Assembly (NCBI GenBank): GCA_038207565.1
Contig: JBBQZQ010000013.1
Coordinates: 26,337 to 90,336, forward strand
DNA from: JALZAI01 sp038207565
Lineage (GTDB): Bacteria; Actinomycetota; Actinomycetes; Mycobacteriales; Jatrophihabitantaceae
Length of the DNA: 64,000 bases
Direction: 5' to 3'
Below are positions 6,777 to 14,857 of this stretch, piece by piece. A program made the translations under genes and the position numbers. Every line of letters begins with the position of its first letter. Position 1 is the first letter of the stretch. The notes under the pieces were generated by a model. That model was not told the origin of the DNA. It saw nothing but the letters and a program-made list of their open reading frames with translations, and searched no databases.

Positions 6777-8537
6777 TCAGTCGGTGATCTCGCAGATGAC
6801 CGAGCCGGACGTGACCACGGCACCGACCTCGGCGCTGAGCTTGCCGATCGTGCCCGCCTTGTGTGCGTTGAGGGGTTGCTCCATCTTCATCGCCTCCAGC
6901 ACGACCACCGTCTGGCCGGCCTCGACGCAATCACCGTCGGCCACTGCGACCTTCACGATCGTGCCCTGCATCGGTGCGGCCAGAGCGTCGCCCGAGGCCG
7001 CCCCCCCGGACCTCTTGCCGGCCGAGCGCTTGGGGGCGGCCTTCTTCGCACCCGGCCCGCTGCCACCGCCGAAGCCCGCCGGCAGCGACACCTCCAGCCG
7101 CTTGCCACCGACCTCGACCACGATCGTCTCCCGCGGCCCGGCCTCGTCCTCGCCGTCGGCGACGCCGCTGAAGGGCTCGATGCGGTTGTCGAACTCGGTC
7201 TCGATCCACTGCGTGAACACGGTGAACGGTGCGGCCGGATCGTCCGGCGCGAACGCCTTGTCGCGTACCACCGCGCGGTGGAACGGCAGCGCGGTCGCCA
7301 TGCCCTCGATGACGTACTCGTCGAGAGCGCGCCGCGCTCGCTCCAGGGCCTCCGCGCGCGACTCGCCGGACACGATGAGCTTGGCCAGCAACGAGTCGAA
7401 CGCCCCGCCGATGACGGACTTCCCCTGGATGCCCGAGTCGACGCGCACGCCCGGGCCACCCGGCTCGCGATAGTCGGTCACGGCACCCGGCGCGGGCAGG
7501 AAGTTGCGTCCGGGATCCTCGCCGTTGATCCGGAATTCGATCGAATGCCCACGCGGCGCCGGATCGTCGGTGAAACGGAGCTTTTCGCCGTCGGCGATAC
7601 GGAACTGCTCACGCACCAAGTCGATGCCGCTCGTCTGTTCGGTGACGGGATGCTCGACCTGCAGGCGGGTGTTCACCTCGAGGAAGCTGATGGTGCCGTC
7701 CGATCCGAGGAGGTACTCGACGGTGCCGGCGCCGTGGTAGTTCGCCTCACGGCAGATGGCCTTCGCCGACTCGTGGATCGTCTCGCGCTGCTGGTCGGTG
7801 AGGAACGGCGCAGGCGCCTCCTCCACCAGCTTCTGGTTGCGCCGCTGCAGCGAGCAGTCGCGTGTGCCGACGACGATCACGTTGCCGTACTGGTCGGCGA
7901 GCACCTGCGCCTCGACGTGGCGCGAGCGGTCGAGGTAGCGCTCGACGAAGCACTCGCCCCGTCCGAAGGCCGAGACGGCCTCGCGCACTGCGCTGTCGAA
8001 GAGTTCGCCGATCTCCTCCTTCTTGCGCGCGATCTTGAGCCCGCGTCCGCCGCCGCCGAATGCCGCCTTGATGGCGACGGGCAGTCCGTGCTCCTGCGCG
8101 AAGGCGACGACCTCGTCGGCACCGGACACCGGATCTTTGGTGCCGGGGACGAGCGGCGCGCCCGCGGCGAGCGCGATGTGGCGCGCGGTCACCTTGTCGC
8201 CCAGATCGCGGATTGACTGTGGAGACGGGCCGATCCAGATCAGTCCGGCGTCGATGACCGCCTGGGCGAAGTCGGCGTTCTCGGACAGGAATCCGTAACC
8301 CGGGTGGACGGCGTCGGCGCCGGACTTCTGCGCGGCCGCGATGACCTTCTCGATGACGAGGTAGGAGTCGCCGGGTGTGGTGCCGCCGAGCGCATACGCC
8401 TCGTCAGCAACCTGCACGTGCAGGGCGCCGCGGTCGGGCTCGGCATAGATCGCCACGGAGGTGTACCCCGCGTCCTTGCATGCCCGGACGACGCGGACCG
8501 CGATCTCGCCGCGGTTCGCGATCAGCACCTTCTGCAC
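6777..8537 (-). CDS. accA3: Acyl-CoA carboxylase alpha subunit (biotin carboxylase + BCCP)
   Basis: Biotinylated alpha chain of actinobacterial acetyl-/propionyl-CoA carboxylases. It carboxylates its own biotin with ATP and bicarbonate and hands the carboxyl group to AccD partners. Seen are the N-terminal biotin carboxylase domain (KVLIANRGEIAVRV; the ATP-grasp Gly loop AAFGGGGRGLKIA; EEAPAPFL; LEVNTRLQVEHPVTE), a linker, and a C-terminal biotinyl domain with EAMKM, biotin on Lys551. The start is GTG at 8537, preceded by AGGAGG at 9 nt. Its 586 residues match AccA3-type subunits. Two accD-accE sets and birA are nearby, so this chain probably serves both carboxylases. Confidence 0.93.
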   Translation of the reverse strand: MQKVLIANRGEIAVRVVRACKDAGYTSVAIYAEPDRGALHVQVADEAYALGGTTPGDSYLVIEKVIAAAQKSGADAVHPGYGFLSENADFAQAVIDAGLIWIGPSPQSIRDLGDKVTARHIALAAGAPLVPGTKDPVSGADEVVAFAQEHGLPVAIKAAFGGGGRGLKIARKKEEIGELFDSAVREAVSAFGRGECFVERYLDRSRHVEAQVLADQYGNVIVVGTRDCSLQRRNQKLVEEAPAPFLTDQQRETIHESAKAICREANYHGAGTVEYLLGSDGTISFLEVNTRLQVEHPVTEQTSGIDLVREQFRIADGEKLRFTDDPAPRGHSIEFRINGEDPGRNFLPAPGAVTDYREPGGPGVRVDSGIQGKSVIGGAFDSLLAKLIVSGESRAEALERARRALDEYVIEGMATALPFHRAVVRDKAFAPDDPAAPFTVFTQWIETEFDNRIEPFSGVADGEDEAGPRETIVVEVGGKRLEVSLPAGFGGGSGPGAKKAAPKRSAGKRSGGAASGDALAAPMQGTIVKVAVADGDCVEAGQTVVVLEAMKMEQPLNAHKAGTIGKLSAEVGAVVTSGSVICEITD

Positions 8538-8718
8538 GTTAAAATTCCTCCTGACAGCGCGCGAATCGCAACCTGCGCCGGAGATTACTCGCCGGCCACG
8601 CTGGCACCGATGCCGTGCGTCACTATCTCCGGATGCGTTGTCGGCGGCCGGACGTCGTGGCGATCACCTTCTCGCGCGGGGGTGAATCACCGACTGCACG
8701 GTGAGCACGGATCGGCCA

Positions 8719-9117
8719 TCACTCCAGTTCGGCGAGCCGGTCGCTACACTGGCCGGCGACGTCGGACACCTCGTCGAGGGTGCGGCGCAGATCGGCCTGG
8801 CGCGCGCGCAGATCGGCGGCGATCTCGTCCAGGCGCGCGAGCAATGTCTCGAGCTGCCGGCGCTCGGAGGACGCCGCACCGTCGTACATGTCGACGATCT
8901 CGCGGCATTCGCCGAGCGTCATCCCGAACCGCCGGCCGCGCAGGATCAGGCGGAGCCGGCCCCGGTCGCGCTGGGTGTAGACCCGGTTCGTGCCCTGGCG
9001 TTCAGGACTGAGCAGGCCCTCGGCCTCGTAGAAGCGCAGCGTGCGCGTGGTCACGCCCAATTCGTCGGCGAGCTCACGCACCGTCCAGGTGTGTGCCTCT
9101 TCCGCCGCTCGCGTCAC
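8719..9117 (-). CDS. MerR-family regulator, LiuR-like
   Basis: 132-residue transcriptional regulator. The N-terminal winged-helix reads WTVRELADELGVTTRTLRFYEAEGLLSP, followed by the RVYTQRDRGRLRLILRGRRFGMTL segment. A C-terminal coiled coil (residues about 80-130) serves for dimerisation. The LILRG-R-G-TL-E pattern is typical of LiuR, which controls branched-chain amino acid breakdown genes in proteobacteria. The start is GTG at 9117, with AAGGA upstream; longer frames run into the divergent gene. It is divergent from an acyl-CoA dehydrogenase-accD-accE set, and the 58-bp gap holds a perfect palindrome resembling the LiuR site. It has no metal-binding Cys, so a small-molecule or acyl-CoA effector is likely. 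Confidence 0.85.
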   Translation of the reverse strand: MTRAAEEAHTWTVRELADELGVTTRTLRFYEAEGLLSPERQGTNRVYTQRDRGRLRLILRGRRFGMTLGECREIVDMYDGAASSERRQLETLLARLDEIAADLRARQADLRRTLDEVSDVAGQCSDRLAELE

Positions 9118-9137
9118 CCGACTATCCTTGCTTGACG

Positions 9138-9153
9138 TTGACGTAAACGTCAA
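9138..9153. promoter_or_regulatory. Candidate LiuR-type operator
   Basis: TTGACGTAAACGTCAA is a perfect palindrome with 7-bp arms and a 2-bp centre, in the short divergent gap between the MerR gene and the acyl-CoA dehydrogenase. It is preceded directly by another TTGACG (9132-9137). Size and core fit known LiuR sites (TTTACGTnnACGTAAA type). Binding probably controls both directions. Confidence 0.7.
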
Positions 9154-9175
9154 TGGCGCCGAGGGAGAATGAATC

Positions 9176-10366
9176 ATGAGCTTCGAGCTGTCGTCCGAGC
9201 ACGAATCCTTCCGCAAGGTGGTGCGTGACTTCGCCGAGCACGAGATCGGCCCGCACGTCGCGCAGTGGGACCGTGCGAAGCATTTCCCGGTGGATGTCGT
9301 GCATGCGATGGGCGAACTCGGCCTGTTCGGGCTCGCGGTCGGCGAGGAGTACGGCGGCAGCGGCGGCGACTTCACCTCGCTGTGCGTCGCGATCGAAGAA
9401 CTTGGCCGAGTCGACCAGTCCATCGGCATCACCCTCGAAGCAGGCGTCGGGCTCGGCATCAACCCGATCCTCACGTTCGGCACACCGGAGCAGAAGCAGC
9501 AGTGGCTGCCCGACCTCGTCGCCGGGCGCACGCTCGCAGCGTTCGGGCTGACCGAGCCGGAAGCAGGTTCCGACGCGGGCGCCGCGAAGACCAGGGCCGT
9601 CCTTGCCGATGGCGAGTGGACGCTCAACGGCGCCAAGGCGTTCATCACCAACAGCGGCACCGACATCACCTCCGTGGTGACCGTGACCGTGACCGCCCGG
9701 ACCGGCGCCGTGTCCAATGGTTCTTCGCGCGAAGGCTCAGCCCAAGACATTTCCACGATCTTGGTGCCGGCCGGCACGCCCGGCTTCATCGTGCAACCCG
9801 CCTACGAGAAGCTCGGCTGGCACATCTCCGACACGCACGGGTTGACCTTCGACGACTGCCGGGTGCCCGAGGCGAACCTGCTCGGCGAACGTGGCCGCGG
9901 CTTCCAGCAGTTTCTCGCCGTGCTCGACGACGGGCGGATCGCGATCTCGGCGCTCGCGGTCGGGCTGGCTCAGGGTTGCCTCGATCTCTCGGTCCGCTAT
10001 GCCAAGCAGCGGCACACGTTCGGCGCGCCGATCGGCTCGCGGCAGGCTGTGGCCTTCTCGCTCAGCGACCTGGCGGTGTCGGTCGAGGCCGCGCGGCTGC
10101 TGACCTACAAGGCAGCGGCGCTCAAGGACGCCGGACGTCCGGCCAAGGACATCAAGCAGGCCGCGGCGATCGCCAAGCTCTACTCCACCGAGGCGGCGGT
10201 GACGGCCACTCGCACGGCGACGCAGGTCTTCGGCGGCAACGGTTTCATGGAGGAGTACCCGGTGGCGCGCTTCTACCGCGACGCCAAGATCCTCGAGATC
10301 GGCGAGGGGACGTCGGAGGTGCAGCGCATGCTCATCGCCCGCGGCCTCGGGCTGCCAGTCGCATGA
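9176..10366 (+). CDS. Acyl-CoA dehydrogenase
   Basis: FAD enzyme that introduces the alpha-beta double bond into an acyl-CoA and passes electrons to ETF. Its 396 residues carry the family signatures: FGLTEPEAGSDAG, the FAD-contacting NGAKAFITNSGTD, the GFQQFLAVLDDGRIAISA arginine region, QVFGGNGFMEEYPVARFYRDAKI, and EIGEGTSEVQRMLIAR, whose Glu is at the catalytic position of short- and medium-chain enzymes. The start is ATG at 9176 with GGGAGAA upstream. A LiuR-like regulator and a carboxylase beta subunit flank it, pointing to isovaleryl-CoA or another branched or short-chain substrate. The chain length cannot be fixed from sequence alone. Confidence 0.88.
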   Translation: MSFELSSEHESFRKVVRDFAEHEIGPHVAQWDRAKHFPVDVVHAMGELGLFGLAVGEEYGGSGGDFTSLCVAIEELGRVDQSIGITLEAGVGLGINPILTFGTPEQKQQWLPDLVAGRTLAAFGLTEPEAGSDAGAAKTRAVLADGEWTLNGAKAFITNSGTDITSVVTVTVTARTGAVSNGSSREGSAQDISTILVPAGTPGFIVQPAYEKLGWHISDTHGLTFDDCRVPEANLLGERGRGFQQFLAVLDDGRIAISALAVGLAQGCLDLSVRYAKQRHTFGAPIGSRQAVAFSLSDLAVSVEAARLLTYKAAALKDAGRPAKDIKQAAAIAKLYSTEAAVTATRTATQVFGGNGFMEEYPVARFYRDAKILEIGEGTSEVQRMLIARGLGLPVA

Positions 10367-10392
10367 GGGCCGCGACCTCGCCTGCCGACCAC

Positions 10393-10449
10393 GTTTTCCC
10401 CGCTGGTGGCCGGTTGCCTGCAGCCGAAGCGAGCAGCGGCGAGGAAAAC
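10393..10449. repeat. 57-bp palindromic repeat, copy A
   Basis: Runs from GTTTTCCCCGCTGGTGGCC to GAGGAAAAC. The ends are inverted and can pair, and a GCCGAAGCGAGC block lies inside. Near-identical elements lie at 42587-42642 and 46629-46685. This copy sits between the acyl-CoA dehydrogenase stop and the accD start, ending 17 bp before the ATG, so a hairpin could affect accD translation or partial termination. Confidence 0.75.
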
Positions 10450-10466
10450 ATCGACGGGACCCGCGC

Positions 10467-11990
10467 ATGAGCGGGGAAAAGGACTTCCGGGCAGCGCGTG
10501 AGGCAACTCTCGCGCCGCCGGAACGCGCGGCCGCGAAGCTGGCGTCGCAGCACAAGCTTTACGTGCGCGAGCGCATCGCGCTGCTCATGGACGGGGGCAG
10601 TTTCGTCGAGGACGGCCAGCTCGCCAACGCCCTCGGTGTCGGTCTGCCCGCCGATGGGGTGGTCACCGGTCAGGGCCTCGTCGACGGCCGCCCCGCGCTC
10701 GTGGTGGCCAACGACCCCACCGTGAAGGCGGGTTCGTGGGGCGCACGCACGGTAGAGAAGATCATCCGCGTCACCGAGCGCGCGCTCACCGAGGAGCTGC
10801 CGATCTTCTGGCTGATCGACTCCGCGGGCGGGCGGATCACCGACCAGGTCGCACTCTTCCCGGGACGCCGCGGTGCCGGTCGGATCTTCCACAACCAGGT
10901 GGGGCTGTCGGGCAAGGTGCCCCAGGTCTGCTGCCTGTTCGGCCCGTCCGCCGCGGGTGGCGCCTACATCCCGGCCTTCTGTGACTTCGTCGTGATGGTC
11001 GAGGGCAATGCGTCGATGTATCTCGGCTCGCCGCGCATGGCCGAGATGGTCGTCGGCGAGAAGGTGTCGCTGGAGGAGATGGGCGGCGCGCGCATGCACG
11101 CCACCGTGAGCGGCTGCGGCGACAACCTCGCTGTCGACGATGAGGACGCGATCGAGCAGGCGCGGCTGTTCTTCTCCTACCTCCCCACCTGCTGGCGCGA
11201 GCAGCCGCCGGATGCGGCGGCCGAGGCGCCCGCTCTCGAGCTGGCCCACGACGTCGTGCCGGTCGACGAGTCCGTCCCGTTCGACGTCCACGAGATCATC
11301 GACGGACTGGTCGACGCCGACTCCTTCTTCGAGGTCAAGCCGTTGTTCGCGGGGGAGGTCGTCGTCGGTTTCGGGCGCATGGACGGACGCCCCGTCGGCA
11401 TCGTCGCCAACAACTCGATGGTGCGCGGTGGCGTGCTGTTCGTGGACTCCGCCGACAAGAGCGCGCATTTCATCTGGATGTGCGATGCGTTCAACGTCCC
11501 CCTGCTCTACCTCGCGGACGTCCCCGGGTTCATGATCGGGTCCGAGGTCGAGCGGCAGGGCATCATCCGGCACGGCGCGAAGATGATCACCGCTGTCTCC
11601 GAGGCGACGGTGCCGCAGTTGTCGGTCATCCTACGAAAGGCCTACGGTGCCGGGCTTTACGCGATGGACGGCCCGGGTTTCATGCCGGACGCGTGCATCG
11701 CGCTGCCCACGGCGAAGATCGCGATCATGGGTCCGCACGCTGCCGTGAACGCGGTGTACGCGAACAAGATCGCCGATATCGGCGACGCCGACCAGCGCGA
11801 GGCGTACGTGTCCGAAAAGCGGGCCGAGTACGAACAGGACGTGGATCTGCTTCGCCTGGCCGCCGACCTCGTTCTCGACGCCGTGATCGAACCGGGAGAA
11901 CTACGCGCCGAGTTGGCCCGCCGATTTGCCGCCCTGGTGGGCAAGGACCGCCGCATCGTCGACAAGCGACATGGCGTCCCGCCGGTATGA
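10467..11990 (+). CDS. Acyl-CoA carboxylase beta subunit (carboxyltransferase)
   Basis: Carboxyltransferase chain that moves the carboxyl group from biotin-AccA to an acyl-CoA. Its 507 residues make the usual two crotonase-like halves: the N half with SAGGRITDQVALFPGRRGAGRIFHNQV and FGPSAAGGAYIPAFCDF, the C half with DVPGFMIGSEVERQGIIRHGAKMI and RKAYGAGLYAM. It differs clearly from the AccD5-type protein at 17141-18733 (for instance GGAYIPAF against GGHVYSPAL), so its substrate is probably different. Methylcrotonyl-CoA is an option given the LiuR-like regulator; other short acyl-CoAs are possible. The start is ATG at 10467. Its stop overlaps the next gene by 4 bp, so the two are translationally coupled. 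Confidence 0.87.
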   Translation: MSGEKDFRAAREATLAPPERAAAKLASQHKLYVRERIALLMDGGSFVEDGQLANALGVGLPADGVVTGQGLVDGRPALVVANDPTVKAGSWGARTVEKIIRVTERALTEELPIFWLIDSAGGRITDQVALFPGRRGAGRIFHNQVGLSGKVPQVCCLFGPSAAGGAYIPAFCDFVVMVEGNASMYLGSPRMAEMVVGEKVSLEEMGGARMHATVSGCGDNLAVDDEDAIEQARLFFSYLPTCWREQPPDAAAEAPALELAHDVVPVDESVPFDVHEIIDGLVDADSFFEVKPLFAGEVVVGFGRMDGRPVGIVANNSMVRGGVLFVDSADKSAHFIWMCDAFNVPLLYLADVPGFMIGSEVERQGIIRHGAKMITAVSEATVPQLSVILRKAYGAGLYAMDGPGFMPDACIALPTAKIAIMGPHAAVNAVYANKIADIGDADQREAYVSEKRAEYEQDVDLLRLAADLVLDAVIEPGELRAELARRFAALVGKDRRIVDKRHGVPPV

Positions 11991-12154
11991 CGGTCGAGGT
12001 GCGCGGGAGCGCGAACGCCGAAGAGCTCGCCGCAGTCGTGGCGGTGCTCTCGCGGCCCGCCGATCCGCTGCCCAGCGGGTACGAGCGCTGGCGAGCCGGA
12101 CGAATCGCTGCGCTGCGCACGTCCACGACGACCGTTCGGTGCACGTCGCGCTAG
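11987..12154 (+). CDS. Acyl-CoA carboxylase epsilon subunit, small
   Basis: 55-residue protein starting at the ATGA overlap with the accD stop. The N-terminus VEVRGSANAEELAAVVAVL matches the conserved core of AccE (family pattern V-G-PT-EELAAL-AVL), and the Arg/Trp-containing tail (YERWRAGRIAALR) is also typical. In the actinobacterial enzymes AccE bridges and activates the AccA-AccD complex. A second, longer AccE is encoded at 16772-17002 next to accD5. The assignment rests on the short motif plus context. Confidence 0.75.
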   Translation: MTVEVRGSANAEELAAVVAVLSRPADPLPSGYERWRAGRIAALRTSTTTVRCTSR

Positions 12155-12170
12155 GTTGCCCCCCTGCCGC

Positions 12171-12223
12171 GTGATCAACAGCGGCCAACCGTCGGTATTC
12201 GACGGGTCGGCGCTGTTGATCAC
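12171..12223. terminator. Strong bidirectional hairpin
   Basis: Two 24-base arms (12171-12194 and 12200-12223) pair with three mismatches around the loop GTATT. The outer 13 bp (GTGATCAACAGCG) are perfect. It fills the gap between convergent accE and maf. There is no long T run, as is common in GC-rich actinobacteria. Confidence 0.75.
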
Positions 12224-12233
12224 CGATCGGTGG

Positions 12234-12827
12234 TCAACGGGTCGGATATCCGAGATCGGTGAGGCGGTAGCCTAGATCGGCCAGCAGGCGCCGCACGAGC
12301 GGCAGCGACAGGCCGACCACGTTGTGCGGGTCGCCCTCGATCCCGTCCACGAACCAGCCGCCGAGCCCGTCGATCGTGAACGCGCCCGCGACCTGCGTGG
12401 GCTCACCGCTCGCGCAGTACGCCTCGATCTCGGCATCGCTCACGTCGGAGAACCGGACCGTCGTCTCGGCGACGGCCTGCCTCGTTTGTCCCGATGCCAC
12501 GTCGATCAGGCAGTGCCCGGTCGTGAGCACACCCTGACGCCCGCGCATCCGCCGCCAGCGTCGCGTAGCCTCGTCGACCGAGCCGGGTTTGCCGAAGGCG
12601 ACTCCGTCAAGGTCGAGCATCGAGTCGCAACCGAGCACGAGTCCGTCGGAGACCTCGGCAGCGACGGTGTTCGCCTTAACCGCCGCCAGCGTGCTCACCA
12701 GGGCCGACGTCGTGGTGGCGCGGATCGAACTCTCGTCGAATCCGCTGACGATGACCTCGGGATGCACCCCGGCTGCGCGCAATGTCGCCAACCGCGCCGG
12801 AGACGCGGAGGCAAGTACGAAGCGCAA
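12234..12827 (-). CDS. maf: Maf-type nucleoside triphosphate pyrophosphatase
   Basis: House-cleaning enzyme that hydrolyses non-canonical or excess nucleoside triphosphates (dTTP/UTP/m5UTP class) to monophosphate and pyrophosphate. Signatures are the N-terminal FVLASASPARLATLRAAGV, then VLGCDSMLDLDGVAFGKPGS with the catalytic Asp, and late VAGAFTIDGLGGWFVDGIEGDPHNVVGLSL. A TTG at 12827 gives MRFVLASAS, starting 4 bp after the upstream acyl-CoA dehydrogenase stop. A GTG at 12860 would add 11 residues inside that gene; the TTG fits the family length better. In mycobacteria maf sits in the accD5-accE5 cluster; here the same genes are about 4 kb apart. Confidence 0.9.
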   Translation of the reverse strand: MRFVLASASPARLATLRAAGVHPEVIVSGFDESSIRATTTSALVSTLAAVKANTVAAEVSDGLVLGCDSMLDLDGVAFGKPGSVDEATRRWRRMRGRQGVLTTGHCLIDVASGQTRQAVAETTVRFSDVSDAEIEAYCASGEPTQVAGAFTIDGLGGWFVDGIEGDPHNVVGLSLPLVRRLLADLGYRLTDLGYPTR

Positions 12828-12831
12828 CCTG

Positions 12832-13986
12832 CTACAGCCCGATCGACTTGGAGATGACACTCTTCATGATTTCCGTCGAACCGCCGTAGATACGGGTGAC
12901 CCGGGCATCGGCAAACCGGCGGGCGACCGCGTACTCCGTCATGTACCCATAACCGCCGTGCAGCTGCAGGCACCTGTCGATGACGCGGCCCTGCAGTTCG
13001 GTGCACCACCACTTGGCTTTCGCGGCGTCGGCGGCGTCCAGCTCGCCGGCATTGAGCCGGTCCACGCATAGGTCGACGAAGGCCTGCGCCACGTCGATCT
13101 CGGTGGCGATCTCGGCGAGCACGAACTTAGTGTTCTGGAACGAGCCGATGCTCTTGCCGAACGCCTTGCGCTCCTGAACGTAATGCAACGTCTCGTCATA
13201 CGCCCCGCGCGCTTCGGCGACGCCGTTCACTGCGATGGACGTGCGCTCCTGCGGCAACTTCTGGGTCAGCTGAGCGAAACCGCCGCCCTCCTCGCCGAGC
13301 AGGTTCTCGGTCGGGACGCGGACCTCGCTGAAGGAGAGCTCGGCGGTGTCCTGGGAGTGCATCCCGAGTTTGTCGAGGTTGCGGCCGCGCTCGAAGCCGT
13401 CCATCCCCCGCTCGAGGATCAGCAGCGACATCCCGTGGCGCCGGTTCTCTGCGCCGTCCCCGGTCTTCACCGCAGTGATCACGAGGTCGGCATTGATGCC
13501 GTTGGTGATGAAAGTCTTGCTGCCGTTGACGATGTAGTGACCGCCGTCGCGCTTGGCGGTGGTGCGGATCCCGGCGAGATCGGAACCCGCCCCGGGTTCG
13601 GTCATGGCGACGGCCGTGATGAGCTCGCCGGACGAGATGCCCGGCAGCCAGCGCTTGCGCTGCTCGTCGTCGCAGAAACTCAGGAAGTAGGGCAGGCAGG
13701 TGTCGTTGTGCAGGCTGATCCCGAGCCCCGACCCGGTAATTGCGGCCGACGCGATCTGCTCGTTGAGGATCTGGTTGAAGCGGAAGTCGGTGACACCGCC
13801 GCCTCCGAGTTCCTCGGGTACAGCCATGCCCAGAAAGCCGCTCTTGCCGGCCTCGGTGAAGACGTCACGCGGCGTGATGCCGGCCCGCTCCCACTCCATG
13901 TAATGGGGCACGATCTCCTTATCGACGAAGGCCCGGAAGGCCTCGCCGAAGGCGATGTGGTCGGCGTCGTAGTGCTTGCGGTCCAT
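12832..13986 (-). CDS. Acyl-CoA dehydrogenase (long-chain type)
   Basis: 384-residue FAD enzyme for beta-oxidation of acyl-CoAs. It shows VPEELGGGGVTDFRFN, TEPGAGSDLAGIRTTA, VNGSKTFITNGINADLVI, the electron-transfer segment ERKAFGKSIGSFQNTKFVLAEIATEI, QLHGGYGYMTEYAVARRFADARVTRIYGGSTEIMK and a typical C-terminus. The segment differs from the first dehydrogenase here, and the pattern fits long-chain or isovaleryl-type enzymes. The start is ATG at 13986. It is followed directly by maf on the same strand and is divergent from mtnP, with a 56-bp gap that should hold both promoters. Confidence 0.87.
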   Translation of the reverse strand: MDRKHYDADHIAFGEAFRAFVDKEIVPHYMEWERAGITPRDVFTEAGKSGFLGMAVPEELGGGGVTDFRFNQILNEQIASAAITGSGLGISLHNDTCLPYFLSFCDDEQRKRWLPGISSGELITAVAMTEPGAGSDLAGIRTTAKRDGGHYIVNGSKTFITNGINADLVITAVKTGDGAENRRHGMSLLILERGMDGFERGRNLDKLGMHSQDTAELSFSEVRVPTENLLGEEGGGFAQLTQKLPQERTSIAVNGVAEARGAYDETLHYVQERKAFGKSIGSFQNTKFVLAEIATEIDVAQAFVDLCVDRLNAGELDAADAAKAKWWCTELQGRVIDRCLQLHGGYGYMTEYAVARRFADARVTRIYGGSTEIMKSVISKSIGL

Positions 13987-14042
13987 AGTGTGTTTCTACC
14001 AGCGCTGCCCGGCGCGGTGCAGGGCCCGGATAGCTTTGCGAC

Positions 14043-14840
14043 ATGACGACGCAGCCGGTGGGGGTCATCGGCGGTTCCGGTTTCTACTCGCTGCTCGACG
14101 AACCCTCCGAGCATCTCGAACCGACGCCCCACGGCGTGCCGAGTGGGCCGGTGACGCTCGGCATGCTGTCCGGCCGTCCGGTCGCGTTCGTACCGCGCCA
14201 CGGCCCTGGGCACCGTTTCGCCCCGCACGTGGTGCCCTACCGCGCCAATCTGTGGGCGTTGCGCTCGCTCGGTGTCCGGCAGGTGGTGTCGTTGTCCGCG
14301 GTCGGCTCTTTGCGGGTCGACCGCCCGACCGGGACGCTCGTGGTTCCCGACCAGATCGCGGACCGCACACACGGCCGGGAGCACACGTTCTTCGACACGG
14401 GCGACGGTGTCGGTCACGTCTCCTTCGCCGACCCGTACTGCCCTCGCGGCCGCGCCGCGGCCATGTCGTCCGCGCAGCAGCACGTCGTCGACGGCGGGAC
14501 GCTCGTCGTGGTCAACGGGCCGCGGTTCTCCTCCCGCGCCGAGTCGCTCGAGTTCCAAGCGCACGGCTGGTCGATCATCGGCATGACCGCCATGCCCGAA
14601 GCGGGTCTGGCTCGTGAACTCGGTCTGTGTTACACCACATTGGCGCTCGTCACCGACCTCGACGCGGGGGTCGAGGCGGGTTCGGGGGTGACGCACACCG
14701 AGGTGCTGGCGGCGTTCGCGAACAACCTGCCCCGGTTGCGGCAGCTGCTGGTCTCGACGCTCTCGGCACTTCCTGCCGAACAGGGCGACTGCGCGTGCGG
14801 TGATCGATCGGGGTTGCCCGAGTCCTTCGAACTGCCCTGA
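14043..14840 (+). CDS. mtnP: S-methyl-5'-thioadenosine phosphorylase family protein
   Basis: Phosphorolyses methylthioadenosine (or methylthioinosine) to a purine and 5-methylthioribose 1-phosphate, clearing the by-product of polyamine synthesis. Seen are the start GVIGGSGFYSLL, the phosphate-site PRHGPGHRFAPHVVPYRANLWAL, NGPRFSSRAESLEF and IGMTAMPEAGLARELGLCY, where the classical enzyme has NMT-PE; Gly instead of Asn may alter base choice. TDLDAGVEAG lies near the end. Length (265 aa) is normal. The start is ATG at 14043. It converges with the sensor kinase, with only 17 bp between the stops. Confidence 0.87.
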   Translation: MTTQPVGVIGGSGFYSLLDEPSEHLEPTPHGVPSGPVTLGMLSGRPVAFVPRHGPGHRFAPHVVPYRANLWALRSLGVRQVVSLSAVGSLRVDRPTGTLVVPDQIADRTHGREHTFFDTGDGVGHVSFADPYCPRGRAAAMSSAQQHVVDGGTLVVVNGPRFSSRAESLEFQAHGWSIIGMTAMPEAGLARELGLCYTTLALVTDLDAGVEAGSGVTHTEVLAAFANNLPRLRQLLVSTLSALPAEQGDCACGDRSGLPESFELP

Positions 14841-14857
14841 CGCGCAGTGCGATCCGG

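Noticed and set aside
8578..8632. Inverted repeat CCGGAGAT / ATCTCCGG upstream of accA3
   Set aside because: Arms are 8 bp and 39 bp apart; too weak to call an operator or terminator without more copies.
9118..9789. Long N-terminal extension of the MerR regulator
   Set aside because: Antisense to the acyl-CoA dehydrogenase; the helix-turn-helix begins right after GTG 9117.
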